Shown here in pieces: positions 7,434 to 16,561 of a stretch of DNA of 64,000 bases. Below the pieces are notes generated by a model that saw only the letters and a list, made by a program, of their open reading frames with translations, had not been told where the DNA came from and ran no database searches. The stretch's first letter is position 1, and the number at the start of each line of letters is the position of its first letter. The position numbers were made by a program, and so were the translations under genes. The stretch is from CAVQHY01 sp963712465 (GTDB taxonomy: Bacteria; Actinomycetota; Thermoleophilia; Gaiellales; Gaiellaceae), in NCBI GenBank assembly GCA_963712465.1, contig CAVQHY010000004.1, positions 682,001-746,000 of the forward strand, read 5' to 3'.

Positions 7434-9155
7434 ATGACGCCCGTGACGCACCGTCCCGAGCCGCTCCGCGTCCGCCTTCGCGAGCGGGTTCTCGCCGGCG
7501 TCAGCGTCTCGTCGCTGCGCCTCGAGGCTGCCGCGGCGAACGCGCTCCTCCGCGACGGGGCCCTGCTCGTGGACGTGCGCCGCTACGACGATCCCGCGGG
7601 GCCGCTCCGCGGCTCGACGCGCATCCCCCCGGACGACATCCCGGCCCGCCTGGCCGAGCTGCCGCGCGACCGTGCGATCGTCCTCGCCTGCACCTGACTC
7701 CGCGAGGCGACGAGCGTCCGTGTGGCGCACTGGCTGAGAGACCGGGGGTACGACGCCTACGCCGTGGTGGGCGGCGTGGCGGCCGTCGAGGGCGCGCCGC
7801 TGCCGCAGCTCGGCGATGACGTGCCGTTCGGCGCAGTCGCGGAGCGGGCGGCGGTTCGCGCGCTTGCGGCGCTTCGCCATCGCCGCTTTCGCCTCTTCTC
7901 CGTCGGCGTGCTCGTCTCGATGATCGGAGGGTGGGTGGAGGCAGCCGCGTTCGGCTACGTCGTGCTGCTCCTCGGCGGGTCGGCGGCGACGCTCGGCATC
8001 ATCGGCTTTCTCAACACCGTGCCGAACCTCGTGTTCGGCCTGCCCGGGGGTGTGCTCGCCGACCGCTACGACCGGCGCAGGCTGCTGCTCGTGTTCCAGA
8101 CGGCGAACCTGCTGGTGTCCGCAGCGCTGGCGCTGCTCTGGGCGACCGGAAGGCTGTCGATCGGGATCATGGGCGCGCTCGCAGTCGTCGGCGGAAGCCT
8201 CGGGGCGCTCAGCTTTCCCGCCTTCCAGGGGATGCTTGCCGGCACCGTTCCGAGGGACGAGCTCGAGAGCGCAGTCGCGGTGAACAGCCTGTCGCTGCAG
8301 GTGGCGCGGTTCGTCGGCCCCGCGCTCGCCGGCCTGCTGCTCGCGGCCGCCGGACCGGCATGGGTGTTCGGCGTCAATGCGGCGAGCTTCGCGGCCGTGC
8401 TGGGAGTTCTCGCGCTCCTCCCGGCCTCGCGCGGTGCGATCGTCGACGCCGCGGGCGGCCTCGCCGGCTCGTTTCGCGACGGGATCCACTACGTCTTCGG
8501 CCAGCGAAGCATTGCGTCGCTGATGGCGCTGATGGTGTTTGCCGGTCTCTTCGCGACGCCGCCGGTGGCGTTCATGATTCCGGGAATCGTGGACGGAAAT
8601 CTCGGCGGGGGCGCGGGCACACTCGGGCTCGTCACCGCCGCCGTCGGGCTGGGCTCAGTCGCCGGCTCGATCCTCCTCCTCAGGCTCGCTGGTCGCGTCA
8701 ACAAGGGCGAGCCGCTCGTCCTCGGCTTCCTGCTCACCGCCGCAGCGATCGCGGGGGTGGGCGCGTCGACCAGCATCGCGCTGTCGGTCGGGCTCGCAGT
8801 CGTTGGTGGGCTCGCGGGCGTCGTGTTCGTCGGCCTCTCGACCGTGGTCGTCCAGGCCTCGGCCTCGGAGGAGATGCGTGCGCGGGCGCTCGCGATCTGG
8901 GCGGCGGCCTTCGTCGGCATGCTCCCGATCGGCGGCCTCGTCACCGCCGGCCTGGCCGCGTGGCTCGGGGCTGGAGGAGCGGTGATCGCCGACGGCCTCG
9001 CGGCGCTGATCGGCGGCGCCGCGGTGATCGTCCTGCGGCCCGAGGTGCGCTGGCTCGGGTGCGCGGCGCTCCCCGAGGCGTGCGTCGTGGCGACGGTTCC
9101 CGGAGCCCTGCGTCTGTTCCCCGCCGTCGAGTCGGCGCCGACGAGCGGCGTCTGA
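7434..9155 (+). CDS. Rhodanese-MFS fusion, candidate selenoprotein (in-frame UGA at 7695-7697)
   Basis: ATG 7434 opens a rhodanese domain: LLVDVRRYDDPAGPLRGS, then VLACT, then TGA at codon 88. The same frame continues without another stop as LREATSVRVAHWLRDRGYDAYAVVGG, the normal second half of a rhodanese, and then a 12-helix major facilitator domain of the MFS_3 (EntS-like) type to 9155. Rhodaneses of this kind usually read C-T-C-P at this spot, so UGA replaces the catalytic cysteine (Cys86-Thr87-UGA88). Read through, the protein is 573 residues. A hairpin resembling a bacterial SECIS lies 21 bases downstream of the UGA. The alternatives are a one-base TGC-to-TGA nonsense mutation or a sequencing error, in which case the MFS part could restart at GTG 7722. 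The transported substrate is unknown. Confidence 0.65.
7714..7728 (+). promoter_or_regulatory. SECIS-like hairpin downstream of the UGA codon
   Basis: GCGTC (7714-7718) pairs with GGCGC (7724-7728), with one G-U, around loop CGTGT (7719-7723). The loop begins 22 bases after the UGA and has G at its second position. As I recall the bacterial SECIS model, it needs a small apical loop with G in the first two positions 16-37 bases after UGA, which this meets. The stem is short. Confidence 0.35.
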
Positions 9156-9220
9156 CGCGGGACGTGGTTCCGGATCCGGACGACCCGCCTGACTCGGCCG
9201 GCAGTCTCTAGCCTCTGTCC

Positions 9221-10015
9221 GTGAGCTCGAGTTACTGGGTCGTTCTCGCGATCGGCGCCGCGTTCGCCTGCGCGGGCATGGCCGTCCTCTGGATGATCCA
9301 GGTGCGGATCCGGGACGCCAGCCACGTCGACGTCGGCTGGGCGATCTTGATCGCGTGCGTGGCGGTGATCTACGCCGTCCTCGCCGACGGAAGCGTCTCC
9401 CACCGCGTCCTCGCCGCCGCGCTCGCCTCGCTGTGGGGCTGGCGGCTCGGCCTGTATCTCCTCTTCAACCGCGTGCTCGGCAAGGAGGAGGACGGGCGGT
9501 ACAGGGCGTTGCGCGAGAAGTGGGCACCGCACGCGAACCGCAACTTCTTCTTGTTCTTCCAGGCCCAGGCCGGCTTCGTGATCGTGTTCTCGCTGCCGTT
9601 CCTGCTGATCGCCTTCGATCCGTCCAGCGGGCTCGGCGCGCTCGAGTGGGCCGGCGTGGCGGTCTGGGCGATCGGCAACCTCGGCGTGATCGTGTCTGAC
9701 CGCCAGCTCTCCCGCTGGCGCGCCGACCCGGCCAAGAAGGGCCTGACTGTGCGGGACGGCCTCTGGGGCTGGTCGCGGCATCCGAACTACTTCTTCGAAT
9801 GGGTGACGTGGTGTGCCGTGGCGCTCGTCGCGACTGCGGCGCCGTGGGGCTGGATCGCCTGGGTCGTGCCCGCGTTCCTGCTCGTGCTCCTGTTCCGCGT
9901 CACGGGCATCCCGGCGACCGAGGCCCAGGCTCTGCGAAGCCGGAAGGACTACCGCGAGTACCAGGAGACGACGAGCGTGTTCGTCCCGCGCCCGCCCAGG
10001 CGGCGACTCGCCTAG
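9221..10015 (+). CDS. DUF1295 membrane protein (steroid 5-alpha-reductase-like)
   Basis: The 264-residue product has about seven hydrophobic helices and the DUF1295 signatures RDASHVDVGWAILI near residue 30, GRYRALREKW near 90, and GLWGWSRHPNYFFEW near 190. This fold includes steroid 5-alpha reductases and isoprenylcysteine methyltransferases. In many bacteria DUF1295 genes accompany Cfa methyltransferases, DUF1365 and flavin amine oxidases, as here, so a role in modifying membrane acyl chains is likely but not shown. GTG 9221 lies 6 bases after a TAGCCT box. Confidence 0.8.
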   Translation: MSSSYWVVLAIGAAFACAGMAVLWMIQVRIRDASHVDVGWAILIACVAVIYAVLADGSVSHRVLAAALASLWGWRLGLYLLFNRVLGKEEDGRYRALREKWAPHANRNFFLFFQAQAGFVIVFSLPFLLIAFDPSSGLGALEWAGVAVWAIGNLGVIVSDRQLSRWRADPAKKGLTVRDGLWGWSRHPNYFFEWVTWCAVALVATAAPWGWIAWVVPAFLLVLLFRVTGIPATEAQALRSRKDYREYQETTSVFVPRPPRRRLA

Positions 10016-10061
10016 AGACCGATCCACCCGGCTCGCCGACCGGCTGCTCGAGCGCGGCCTG

Positions 10062-11036
10062 GTGCCCGATCGCGCGGTCCGCGCCGCGATCCGGGCCAAC
10101 TGCCGGCGCAGGCTCGCGATCGAGGGCCGCCGTCAGGTGACGATCGACGACTTCGTCCGCCGTTCACGTGACGCCCCGATCGCCCTCGTGCCCGAGAAGG
10201 CGAACGAGCAGCACTACGAGGTGCCGGCCGAGTTCTTCCGGCTGTGCCTCGGTCCCCGGCTCAAGTACTCGTGCTGCCTGTGGCCTGCCGGCGTGACGAC
10301 GCTCGCGGGCGCCGAGGAGGCGATGCTCGAGCTCACCTGCGAGCGTGCGCGCGTCGAGGACGGGATGGAGATCCTCGACCTCGGCTGCGGGTGGGGGTCG
10401 CTGGCGTTCTGGCTGCGGCAGGGCTTCCCCTCGAGCACGGTCGTGGCCGTCTCCAACTCGGCCCCCCAGCGCGCCTTCATCGAGGAGGAGGCTCGCCGCC
10501 GCGGGATCCGGGGAATCGAGGTGCTGACCGCCGACATGAACGTCTTCGACACGCAACGGCGTTTCGACAGGATCGTCTCGGTCGAGATGTTCGAGCACAT
10601 GCGCAACTACGACGCGCTCCTCGCGAGGGTGGCATCGTGGCTGCGCCCGGGCGGGAAGCTCTTCGTCCACGTCTTCTCCCACTCTCGCTACGCATATGCC
10701 TACGAAGCGTCGTGGCTTGCCCGAACGTTCTTCACCGGCGGGACGATGCCCTCGCACGACCTGCTGCTCGCGTTCCAGCGCGATCTCGTGTGCACCGAGC
10801 GCTGGGCGATTCCCGGAACGCACTACGGTCGGACGGCGAACGCGTGGCTCGCGCGACTCGACGCGAACCGGTCAGCCGCTCGGTCGATCCTGGCCAGCGT
10901 CCGGGGTGAGGAGAGCGCCGGGCTCGCGCTCGCTCGGTGGCGCGTCTTCTTCATGGCCTGTGCCGAGCTCTGGAACTACCGTCACGGGCGCGAGTGGCTC
11001 GTGTCGCACTACCTGTTCGAGCCCCGTTCCACGTAG
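10062..11036 (+). CDS. Cyclopropane-fatty-acid synthase-like SAM methyltransferase
   Basis: This is a class I methyltransferase of the Cfa/mycolate-type family. The SAM-binding motif ILDLGCGWGSLAFWL is near residue 105, and SVEMFEHMRNYDAL near 175 matches the family's VEMFEHV region. Cfa enzymes methylate double bonds of phospholipid acyl chains at the membrane surface. GTG 10062 is the first standard start after the DUF1295 stop. The recognisable N-terminal pattern (LADRLLERGLVPD) begins 7-8 codons earlier, so the true start may be a non-standard codon such as CTG 10044. Its 3' end overlaps the convergent SRPBCC gene by 28 bases. Confidence 0.82.
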   Translation: MPDRAVRAAIRANCRRRLAIEGRRQVTIDDFVRRSRDAPIALVPEKANEQHYEVPAEFFRLCLGPRLKYSCCLWPAGVTTLAGAEEAMLELTCERARVEDGMEILDLGCGWGSLAFWLRQGFPSSTVVAVSNSAPQRAFIEEEARRRGIRGIEVLTADMNVFDTQRRFDRIVSVEMFEHMRNYDALLARVASWLRPGGKLFVHVFSHSRYAYAYEASWLARTFFTGGTMPSHDLLLAFQRDLVCTERWAIPGTHYGRTANAWLARLDANRSAARSILASVRGEESAGLALARWRVFFMACAELWNYRHGREWLVSHYLFEPRST

Positions 11037-11452
11037 GCCTTCAGGTTCGCAAGCTCCTCCGCCGTCGCCCTGTGCATCCGACCCTTCAGAAACGGCGACG
11101 CCGCCTTCAGGAGCAGCGACTTCGGCGTCAGCGGCCAGTCCATCGTCACGTCGGTGCCCTCGCCGACCGGATCGAGCCGGAAGTCGACCTCGAAGTCGGC
11201 CGCCTTCCATCCGCCCCGGAGGCCGAGTCGTCGGGGCGGCTCGTAGGCCGTGACGACGTCTTCGAGCTCGATCGTCCGCCCACCCCATTCGAGCACCTCG
11301 CGGATCCGCGATCCGGCGCCCAGCGGGCCGTCGGAGACCTGGCGGAACTCGCGCAGAGCTGGTCGCCAGCGGGTGTGGGTGTCGAGGTCGGAAACGACGG
11401 CCCAGACGTTCTCCGGCGGCCGGTCGACATGAATCCGCTCGACGATTCTCAT
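11009..11452 (-). CDS. SRPBCC family (START-like) protein
   Basis: The 147-residue product is a stand-alone SRPBCC/polyketide-cyclase-like fold: it opens with a strand MRIVERIHVDRPPENVWAVVSD, followed by a W-R-P motif and alternating strands (GAGSRIREVLEWGG, EVDFRLDPVGEGTDVTMDW) and a long C-terminal helix. Such proteins bind hydrophobic ligands. Its place in the lipid cluster suggests a lipid or acyl ligand. ATG 11452 follows a TAGGCT box (minus strand) by 6 bases. Confidence 0.75.
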   Translation of the reverse strand: MRIVERIHVDRPPENVWAVVSDLDTHTRWRPALREFRQVSDGPLGAGSRIREVLEWGGRTIELEDVVTAYEPPRRLGLRGGWKAADFEVDFRLDPVGEGTDVTMDWPLTPKSLLLKAASPFLKGRMHRATAEELANLKAYVERGSNR

Positions 11453-11458
11453 CCGGCG

Positions 11459-11464
11459 AGCCTA
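11459..11464 (-). promoter_or_regulatory. Putative -10 box (TAGGCT), leaderless start
   Basis: On the minus strand TAGGCT is followed by 6 bases and the ATG of the SRPBCC gene at 11452. Confidence 0.35.
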
Positions 11465-11491
11465 GCGCTCGGCTCTGCGGTGGCGCCGCGG

Positions 11492-12124
11492 TCAGTCGAT
11501 CCAGGCGTGCGCCGGCTCGCCGTATGGGTGTCTGAGCTCGGCGACGGCGGCCTCGAGCCTCGCCGTCAGCGCCTTGGCCGCACGGATCGTGGGCTTCTGC
11601 CGCTCGACGACGATCGGCTCGGCCACGATGATCCTCACCTTCGGCAGCCCGAGCTTCGGGCGGTGCGGGCGGAGGATCTTCTCCGTTCCGATCAGGGCCG
11701 TAGGGACGATCGGGGCCCCGGTCTCGAGGGCGAGCCTCGCAGGCGTGCGGAAGAACGGTCGATGGCGAAAGGGAAGGCAGGTGCCCTGCGGGAAGATGCC
11801 GACGAGCTCGCCCTGATGGAGGAGCCCCCGCGCCTGTCGGATAGCGTCGCTGTCGCCGCGGCCCCGGTCGACCTTGAAGGCGCCGAAGCCGTCCATCGTC
11901 CACCCGACCAGCTGGTTTCGCCAGAGCTCCGCCTTGGCCATGTAGTGGATCACACGCGGGGTCGCCACTCCGAGGACGAAGGGATCGATGGTGGACTCGT
12001 GATTGGCGATCACGATCGCCGGCCCGTGCCGCGGGATCCGCTCGTGCCCAACGACCTCGATCCGATACACGAAACGGATGCTCGGGCGGATGAGTGCGTG
12101 ACCGATCGTCTGGTAGAGGAACAT
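11492..12124 (-). CDS. 1-acyl-glycerol-3-phosphate acyltransferase-like (PlsC family)
   Basis: The 210-residue product has the PlsC catalytic motif NHESTIDPF (NHxxxxD) near residue 41, then GFGAFKVDRG and the FPQGTC motif that replaces the usual FPEGT. The family transfers acyl chains from acyl-CoA or acyl-ACP to lysophosphatidate. It is on the minus strand 12 bases after the cfa gene and probably in its operon, consistent with phospholipid remodelling. The Glu-to-Gln change in block III is unusual, since that glutamate helps bind the phosphate acceptor. Confidence 0.85.
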   Translation of the reverse strand: MFLYQTIGHALIRPSIRFVYRIEVVGHERIPRHGPAIVIANHESTIDPFVLGVATPRVIHYMAKAELWRNQLVGWTMDGFGAFKVDRGRGDSDAIRQARGLLHQGELVGIFPQGTCLPFRHRPFFRTPARLALETGAPIVPTALIGTEKILRPHRPKLGLPKVRIIVAEPIVVERQKPTIRAAKALTARLEAAVAELRHPYGEPAHAWID

Positions 12125-12135
12125 CGGTAACGGGC

Positions 12136-13419
12136 TCAGCGCGGCGGGTGTTCGTCGAGAGGGCGCGACAGGACGAGCTGGAGATCACGAAGCGAGCGTG
12201 TTGCGAACGCCGCCTCGCAGTAGGCGAGGTAGAACTCCCAGGTCCGGACGAAGCGCTCGTCGTAGCCGAGCTCGTGCACCTCCTCGCTGCGGGCGAGGAA
12301 GCGCTCTCGCCAGGCTCGCAACGTCGGTGCGTAGTGGCGGCCGATGTCCTCGAGCCCGTCGACTCCCAGCGTCGAAGAGCGGGTCATGGCGTCGACGAGG
12401 GCCTTGAGCGACGGGAGCAGGGAGCCGGGGAAGATGTGCTCGCGGATCCAATCGGTGTGGCGGCGGTAGGAGTCATAGCGCTGGTCGGGGATCGCGATCG
12501 TCTGGATACAGGCAACGCCGCCGGGAATGAGGAGGCGGTCGCAGGCGGCGAAGAACGTCGGGTATTGACGATGCCCGATCGCCTCGAGCATCTCGATCGA
12601 GGCGATCTTCGTGAACCGGCCTCGCAGCGTGCGGTAATCGCGAAGGAGGATCTCGACTCGGTCTCCGAGCCCGGCTTCGGCGACGCGCTTGCGCGCGAGC
12701 TCATGCTGTCGCCGCGAGATCGTGAGCCCGGTCACCCGAGCGCCGTACTCCGCGGCTGCGACGAGTGCGAAGCTTCCCCACCCGCAGCCGATCTCGAGCA
12801 CGCGGTCGTCGGGACCGAGTGCGAGCTTCTCGCAGATCCGTCTCAGCTTCGACCTCTGCGCGTCGGCGAGCGACTGTCCCGGCTCGTCGAAGGTCGCGCA
12901 GGAGTAGGTCATGGTCTCGTCGAGGAACAGCCCGTAGAGGTCGTTGCCGAGGTCGTAGTGATAGGAGATATCGCGCTGCGCCTGCGTGAGATCCCGGCGA
13001 ATCGGAACGTGTGGACGGCGACGCTCGAGGCGGGCCAGCGTCGCCAGAGGATTCCGTCGCCTCGCCGCCTCGACGTTGCGGATCAGAAGCTCGAAGAAGG
13101 CGACGAGATCGTCAGCCCGCCAGTCTCCGGCCGCGTACGACTCGCCCAGCCCGAGCCGCGGGCCGCGTGCAAGCCGGCGGAACAGGTCGCGGCTCGAGAC
13201 CCGGACGGTTGCTTGCGGGCCCGTGCCCGGACGCCCGAAGCGCCGGCTGCTTCCGTCCGGGAGAACGAGCTCCAGCTCGCCCACGGTGACCTGCTCGAGC
13301 GCCCGCAGCACGATCCGCTCGACCGGGCCCGAGAGGTCGACGCGCCCGCCCGGCTGCGGCAGCGGGCGACGCGCCGGGCCCTGTGCGCGCGTCGGGCCGC
13401 GCGCGGGAATCGTGCTCAT
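12136..13419 (-). CDS. cfa: Cyclopropane-fatty-acyl-phospholipid synthase
   Basis: The 427-residue product matches the Cfa family closely. An N-terminal lipid-binding domain (residues 1-130, with GLGESYAAGDWRADDL) precedes the SAM domain, with YHYDLGNDLYGLFLDETMTYSCA, SAM motif VLEIGCGWGSFALVAA, and EMLEAIGHRQYPTFFAACDRLL. The C-terminal part holds HIFPGSLLPSL and YARTLRAWRERF-like segments. It adds a methylene or methyl group from SAM to an unsaturated acyl chain of membrane phospholipids. ATG 13419 overlaps the stop of the DUF1365 gene (ATGA), so translation is coupled. The frame is open far upstream but only ATG 13419 gives the family N-terminus. Confidence 0.93.
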   Translation of the reverse strand: MSTIPARGPTRAQGPARRPLPQPGGRVDLSGPVERIVLRALEQVTVGELELVLPDGSSRRFGRPGTGPQATVRVSSRDLFRRLARGPRLGLGESYAAGDWRADDLVAFFELLIRNVEAARRRNPLATLARLERRRPHVPIRRDLTQAQRDISYHYDLGNDLYGLFLDETMTYSCATFDEPGQSLADAQRSKLRRICEKLALGPDDRVLEIGCGWGSFALVAAAEYGARVTGLTISRRQHELARKRVAEAGLGDRVEILLRDYRTLRGRFTKIASIEMLEAIGHRQYPTFFAACDRLLIPGGVACIQTIAIPDQRYDSYRRHTDWIREHIFPGSLLPSLKALVDAMTRSSTLGVDGLEDIGRHYAPTLRAWRERFLARSEEVHELGYDERFVRTWEFYLAYCEAAFATRSLRDLQLVLSRPLDEHPPR

Positions 13420-14342
13420 CTCGGCCCTGTTTCGGCACAGTCCGCGCGCCACTCGCGCGGATCTGCCCGATACGCTCGAAGTGGGGAGGAGGCCGGGTGC
13501 ACCTGACCCGCAGCCCGCCGATAACGGCGCTTGCCGGCGAACGGAAGCGGGCACCCCGGGAGCGCGGGCGGGGTTGAGCCCTCGCCGGGCCGGAAGGGAG
13601 GCTTGTGGTGGAACTGCACCCCCTTGGCCCAGAGCTTGACCGCCTGCCAGTGGATGCGCGCGACGACCTGCGCGGGCATCAGCGGGTAGCGAACGAGTGC
13701 GCGGCCTAGTGACGCGTTGGTGAGCTCCTGCCGTCTGCAGTTCAGCGTCGCCCAGAACGTGCGCTCCTGCTCCCCGCCCTCGTGCACGTCGATGCGCGCA
13801 TACACCCGGTTCGCGGGCTCGGAGAAGTGCCAGGTGTACGTCTGGTCGAGCGTGAAGAACGGTGACACGTGTAGGCGCTTGTCCGTCGTCCAGGCCTGGT
13901 TCGGCCCGTCGTCCGCGAGCTCGTTTCCGGGAGCGAGCAGGTACGGCAGCTGCTCTCCGAACGTGTTGCTCACCTCTGCGACGATGCAGGCGAGCTCTCC
14001 GCTCGCTCGATAGCACCAGTAGAAGCTGACCGGATTGAACGCGTATCCGAACGCGCTCAGGTTTGTGAGCAGGAGGATACGCCCGCCGTCGAGGTCGATT
14101 CCGTGCTCGCTCGCAAAGGCGAGCACGTTCTCCTTGACCGGTCGCTTGGGATCGCCGAGATGGTCGCGCGACCGCAACGCGACGACGTTCGGCCGGTCGA
14201 CCGCGAAGAGCCGAAGCCGCCGCTCGAGCTCGGTCAGCTCCTCGAGGTCGAGCAGGGTCAGGAAGACCGGGTAGCGGAACACGTTCTCACGCGGTGTCCT
14301 GCGCGCGTGCATCACCGTGCCCTCGTACAGGGCGGATCTCAC
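13416..14342 (-). CDS. DUF1365 domain protein
   Basis: The 308-residue product starts MRSALYEGTVMHARRTPRENVFRY, the standard DUF1365 opening (chromosome-encoded protein linked to Cfa loci). It continues with LTNLSAFGYAFNPVSFYWCY near residue 93, and VSPFFTLDQTYTWHF. The family is nearly always beside a flavin amine oxidase and a Cfa methyltransferase, as here; its biochemical role is not established to my knowledge. The last 45 residues are basic and beyond the usual domain end. Stop and start overlaps on both sides (4 bases each) make a tight three-gene unit with cfa and the flavoprotein. Confidence 0.88.
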   Translation of the reverse strand: MRSALYEGTVMHARRTPRENVFRYPVFLTLLDLEELTELERRLRLFAVDRPNVVALRSRDHLGDPKRPVKENVLAFASEHGIDLDGGRILLLTNLSAFGYAFNPVSFYWCYRASGELACIVAEVSNTFGEQLPYLLAPGNELADDGPNQAWTTDKRLHVSPFFTLDQTYTWHFSEPANRVYARIDVHEGGEQERTFWATLNCRRQELTNASLGRALVRYPLMPAQVVARIHWQAVKLWAKGVQFHHKPPFRPGEGSTPPALPGCPLPFAGKRRYRRAAGQVHPASSPLRAYRADPREWRADCAETGPR

Positions 14343-15568
14343 CAGCGCGCCCCCAGCGACTCGGCGGCGGCGAGACCCGACGCGAGCCCGTCCTCGTGGA
14401 AGCCGAAGCCGTGGTAGGCGCCGCAGTAGGCAGTGTTGCGCCGGGCGTTGAGCGTCGGCAGCTCGCGCTGGGCCCGCATGCTCTCGAACGTGTACCGGGG
14501 ATGCTCGTAGACCATGCGTGCGATCACCCGCTCTTCGCGGATCTCGGCGCCCCGGTTCAGCGTCACGCAGTACGCCCGTGGCTCGTCGAGCGCTTGTAGG
14601 CGGTTCAGGTAGTAGGTCATCGTCGGTTGGCTCGCAGGTGCGCGGCAGTCGGCGAGCTGGTAGTTCCAGGATGCCCGCGCGGAGGCGGCGGTCGGCAGGA
14701 GACGTTCGTCCGTGTGGAGGACCGTCTCGTTGGTCGTATAGGAGAACGCGCCCAGAATGCGCCGCTCCGCGTCGCTCGGGTCGGCAAGGAGGCCGAGCGC
14801 CTGGTCGGGGTGCGTCGCCATCACGACCCCGTCGAACCGGAGCGGCTCTCCTCGCGAAGTCTCGACGGTGACCCCGTTGGCGTCACGACGCACCGTTCGC
14901 ACCGGCTGCTCGAGCCGCAGTCGCGCCCCCGTCCGCTCGAGCAGCCGCCCGATGTAGACGTGGCTGCCGCCGACAACCGTTCGCCACCGAAAGCGCCCGA
15001 AGCCGAGCATCCCGTGATTGTCGAAGAAGCGCACTGCGTATGCGGCCGGAAGGTCGAGCACTTCGGTAGGGGCCGTCGACCAGATCGCCGCCGTCAGCGG
15101 GACCAGGAAGTGATCGCGAAACTCGGGCGAGTAGCCGCAGGCGGCGACGTAGCGGCCGAGCGTCAGCTCGTCTGTGATCTCGGCCTTGGCCGTGCGAAGC
15201 CACCGCCCGACGTCCCAGAGCATCCGGAGGAACCGGGGGTGAACCGCGTTTCGCGGCTGGGCAAGCGGCCTCCTGCCCGACCATTCGAGCCCGCAGCGGC
15301 GACACGTCACCGAGAAGGACATCTCAGAGTCCTGCGTTGCGACGCCGAGCTCGCCGAAGAGCCGCACGAGCTGCGGGTAGTTGCGTTCGTTGTGGACGAT
15401 GAAGCCGGTGTCCAGAGCGACCTCGCGGTCGCCTGCGCGGTGGACGATCGTATGCGCATGCCCTCCCGCCCAGGTCTCCCGCTCGAACAGCTCCACCTCG
15501 TGGGCCCGCGAGAGGGCGTAGGCGGCGCCGAGCCCGGCGATGCCGGTTCCGACGACGGCGATCCTCAT
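14339..15568 (-). CDS. FAD-dependent amine-oxidase-like oxidoreductase
   Basis: The 409-residue flavoprotein begins with the dinucleotide-binding motif VVGTGIAGLGAAYAL, followed by a GG doublet (ETWAGGHAHT) and a substrate domain with DTGFIVHNERNYP near residue 52. A C-terminal NTAYCGAYHGFGFHEDGLASG matches the FAD-closing motif of this group. In furan- and methyl-branched-fatty-acid loci a related flavoprotein desaturates or reduces the methylated acyl chain; a similar role is plausible here. It is the first gene of the minus-strand unit (flavoprotein, DUF1365, cfa, PlsC), divergent from the desaturase with only 24 bases between the starts. Confidence 0.85.
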   Translation of the reverse strand: MRIAVVGTGIAGLGAAYALSRAHEVELFERETWAGGHAHTIVHRAGDREVALDTGFIVHNERNYPQLVRLFGELGVATQDSEMSFSVTCRRCGLEWSGRRPLAQPRNAVHPRFLRMLWDVGRWLRTAKAEITDELTLGRYVAACGYSPEFRDHFLVPLTAAIWSTAPTEVLDLPAAYAVRFFDNHGMLGFGRFRWRTVVGGSHVYIGRLLERTGARLRLEQPVRTVRRDANGVTVETSRGEPLRFDGVVMATHPDQALGLLADPSDAERRILGAFSYTTNETVLHTDERLLPTAASARASWNYQLADCRAPASQPTMTYYLNRLQALDEPRAYCVTLNRGAEIREERVIARMVYEHPRYTFESMRAQRELPTLNARRNTAYCGAYHGFGFHEDGLASGLAAAESLGARW

Positions 15569-15577
15569 CGCACTCGA

Positions 15578-15583
15578 TAGGCT
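15578..15583 (+). promoter_or_regulatory. Putative -10 box (TAGGCT) for the desaturase
   Basis: TAGGCT is followed by 9 bases and ATG 15593. The flavoprotein start is 24 bases away on the other strand, so the two promoters must overlap or extend into the flavoprotein gene. Confidence 0.35.
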
Positions 15584-15592
15584 GGACAGAAC

Positions 15593-16561
15593 ATGGTCGA
15601 AAACACCTTAGACACTCGCCCCGTGATCGCGACCGTACGTCCGCGGACGAGCTTCGCGAGTCAGATCGTGACCGTCGTCGCCGTCGCCGTGCCTCCCCTC
15701 GGCCTCCTCTCGGCGGCCGGGATCCTGTGGGGAGTGGGCTGCGGGCCGGCGGCGATCGTGGCGCTCGTCGTCATGTACACGCTGTGCGGGCTCGGGATCA
15801 CCGCCGGCTTCCACCGACTCTTCACGCACAAGAGCTTCGACTGTGGCCCGGCGACGCGCGCCTTCTGGGCGATCGCGGGATGCATGGCGATGCAGGGGCC
15901 GCTGACGCAGTGGGTGACCGACCACCGCAAGCACCACGCGCTCTCGGACGACGACGGCGATCCGCACTCACCGCACGGGCACGGCGAGGGAATCCGGGGA
16001 ATCATCAAGGGCCTCGGTCACGCGCACGTCGGCTGGCTGTTCCACGCGAAGGGCATGGAGCGCGGTGTCGAGTACGGGAAGGACCTCTACGAGGACGACC
16101 TGATCCGGGGGATCGACCGCCTCTACCTGCTCTGGGTCGTCATGACGCTCGGCATCCCCTTCCTGATCGGCTATGCGTGGGGCGGCGGCTCGGTCCCGCT
16201 CGGGCTCGAGGCGATGGTCTGGGGCGGCGTGCTGCGGATCTTCCTCTTCCAGCACGTCACGTGGAGCATCAACTCGATCTGCCACATGTTCGGCGACCGC
16301 CCGTATCGCACCCGCGACGAGAGCCGGAACGTCTGGTTGCTCGCGCTGCCGTCGTTCGGCGAGTCGTGGCACAACTCGCACCACGCCTTTCCGGCCTCTG
16401 CCGTGCACGGGATGGATCGGCGTCAGCTCGACCTGTCGCACCTCGTGATCCGTGGGATGGAGCGGCTCGGGCTGGCGCGGAACGTCCGCCGTCCGACCGA
16501 TACCCAGCGCGCCCGCCGCCGAGCGCAGCCCGAAGCGGCAGCTCAGCCCGAAGCAGCCTGA
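15593..16561 (+). CDS. Membrane acyl-CoA/acyl-lipid delta-9-type desaturase
   Basis: The 322-residue product carries all three histidine boxes of the membrane di-iron desaturases: HRLFTH near residue 73, HRKHH near 110 and HNSHH near 260. There are paired hydrophobic helices before and between them. The family introduces a cis double bond into fatty acyl chains using O2. Made next to Cfa methyltransferases, it would supply their unsaturated substrate. The C-terminal 30 residues are basic and alanine-rich. Its last 19 bases overlap the convergent hydrolase gene. Confidence 0.92.
   Translation: MVENTLDTRPVIATVRPRTSFASQIVTVVAVAVPPLGLLSAAGILWGVGCGPAAIVALVVMYTLCGLGITAGFHRLFTHKSFDCGPATRAFWAIAGCMAMQGPLTQWVTDHRKHHALSDDDGDPHSPHGHGEGIRGIIKGLGHAHVGWLFHAKGMERGVEYGKDLYEDDLIRGIDRLYLLWVVMTLGIPFLIGYAWGGGSVPLGLEAMVWGGVLRIFLFQHVTWSINSICHMFGDRPYRTRDESRNVWLLALPSFGESWHNSHHAFPASAVHGMDRRQLDLSHLVIRGMERLGLARNVRRPTDTQRARRRAQPEAAAQPEAA

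Noticed and set aside
7698..7721. Plain pseudogene reading of the rhodanese-MFS gene
   Set aside because: Not excluded, but the single UGA at the catalytic cysteine, the uninterrupted homology on both sides and the hairpin make a selenocysteine codon the better working call.
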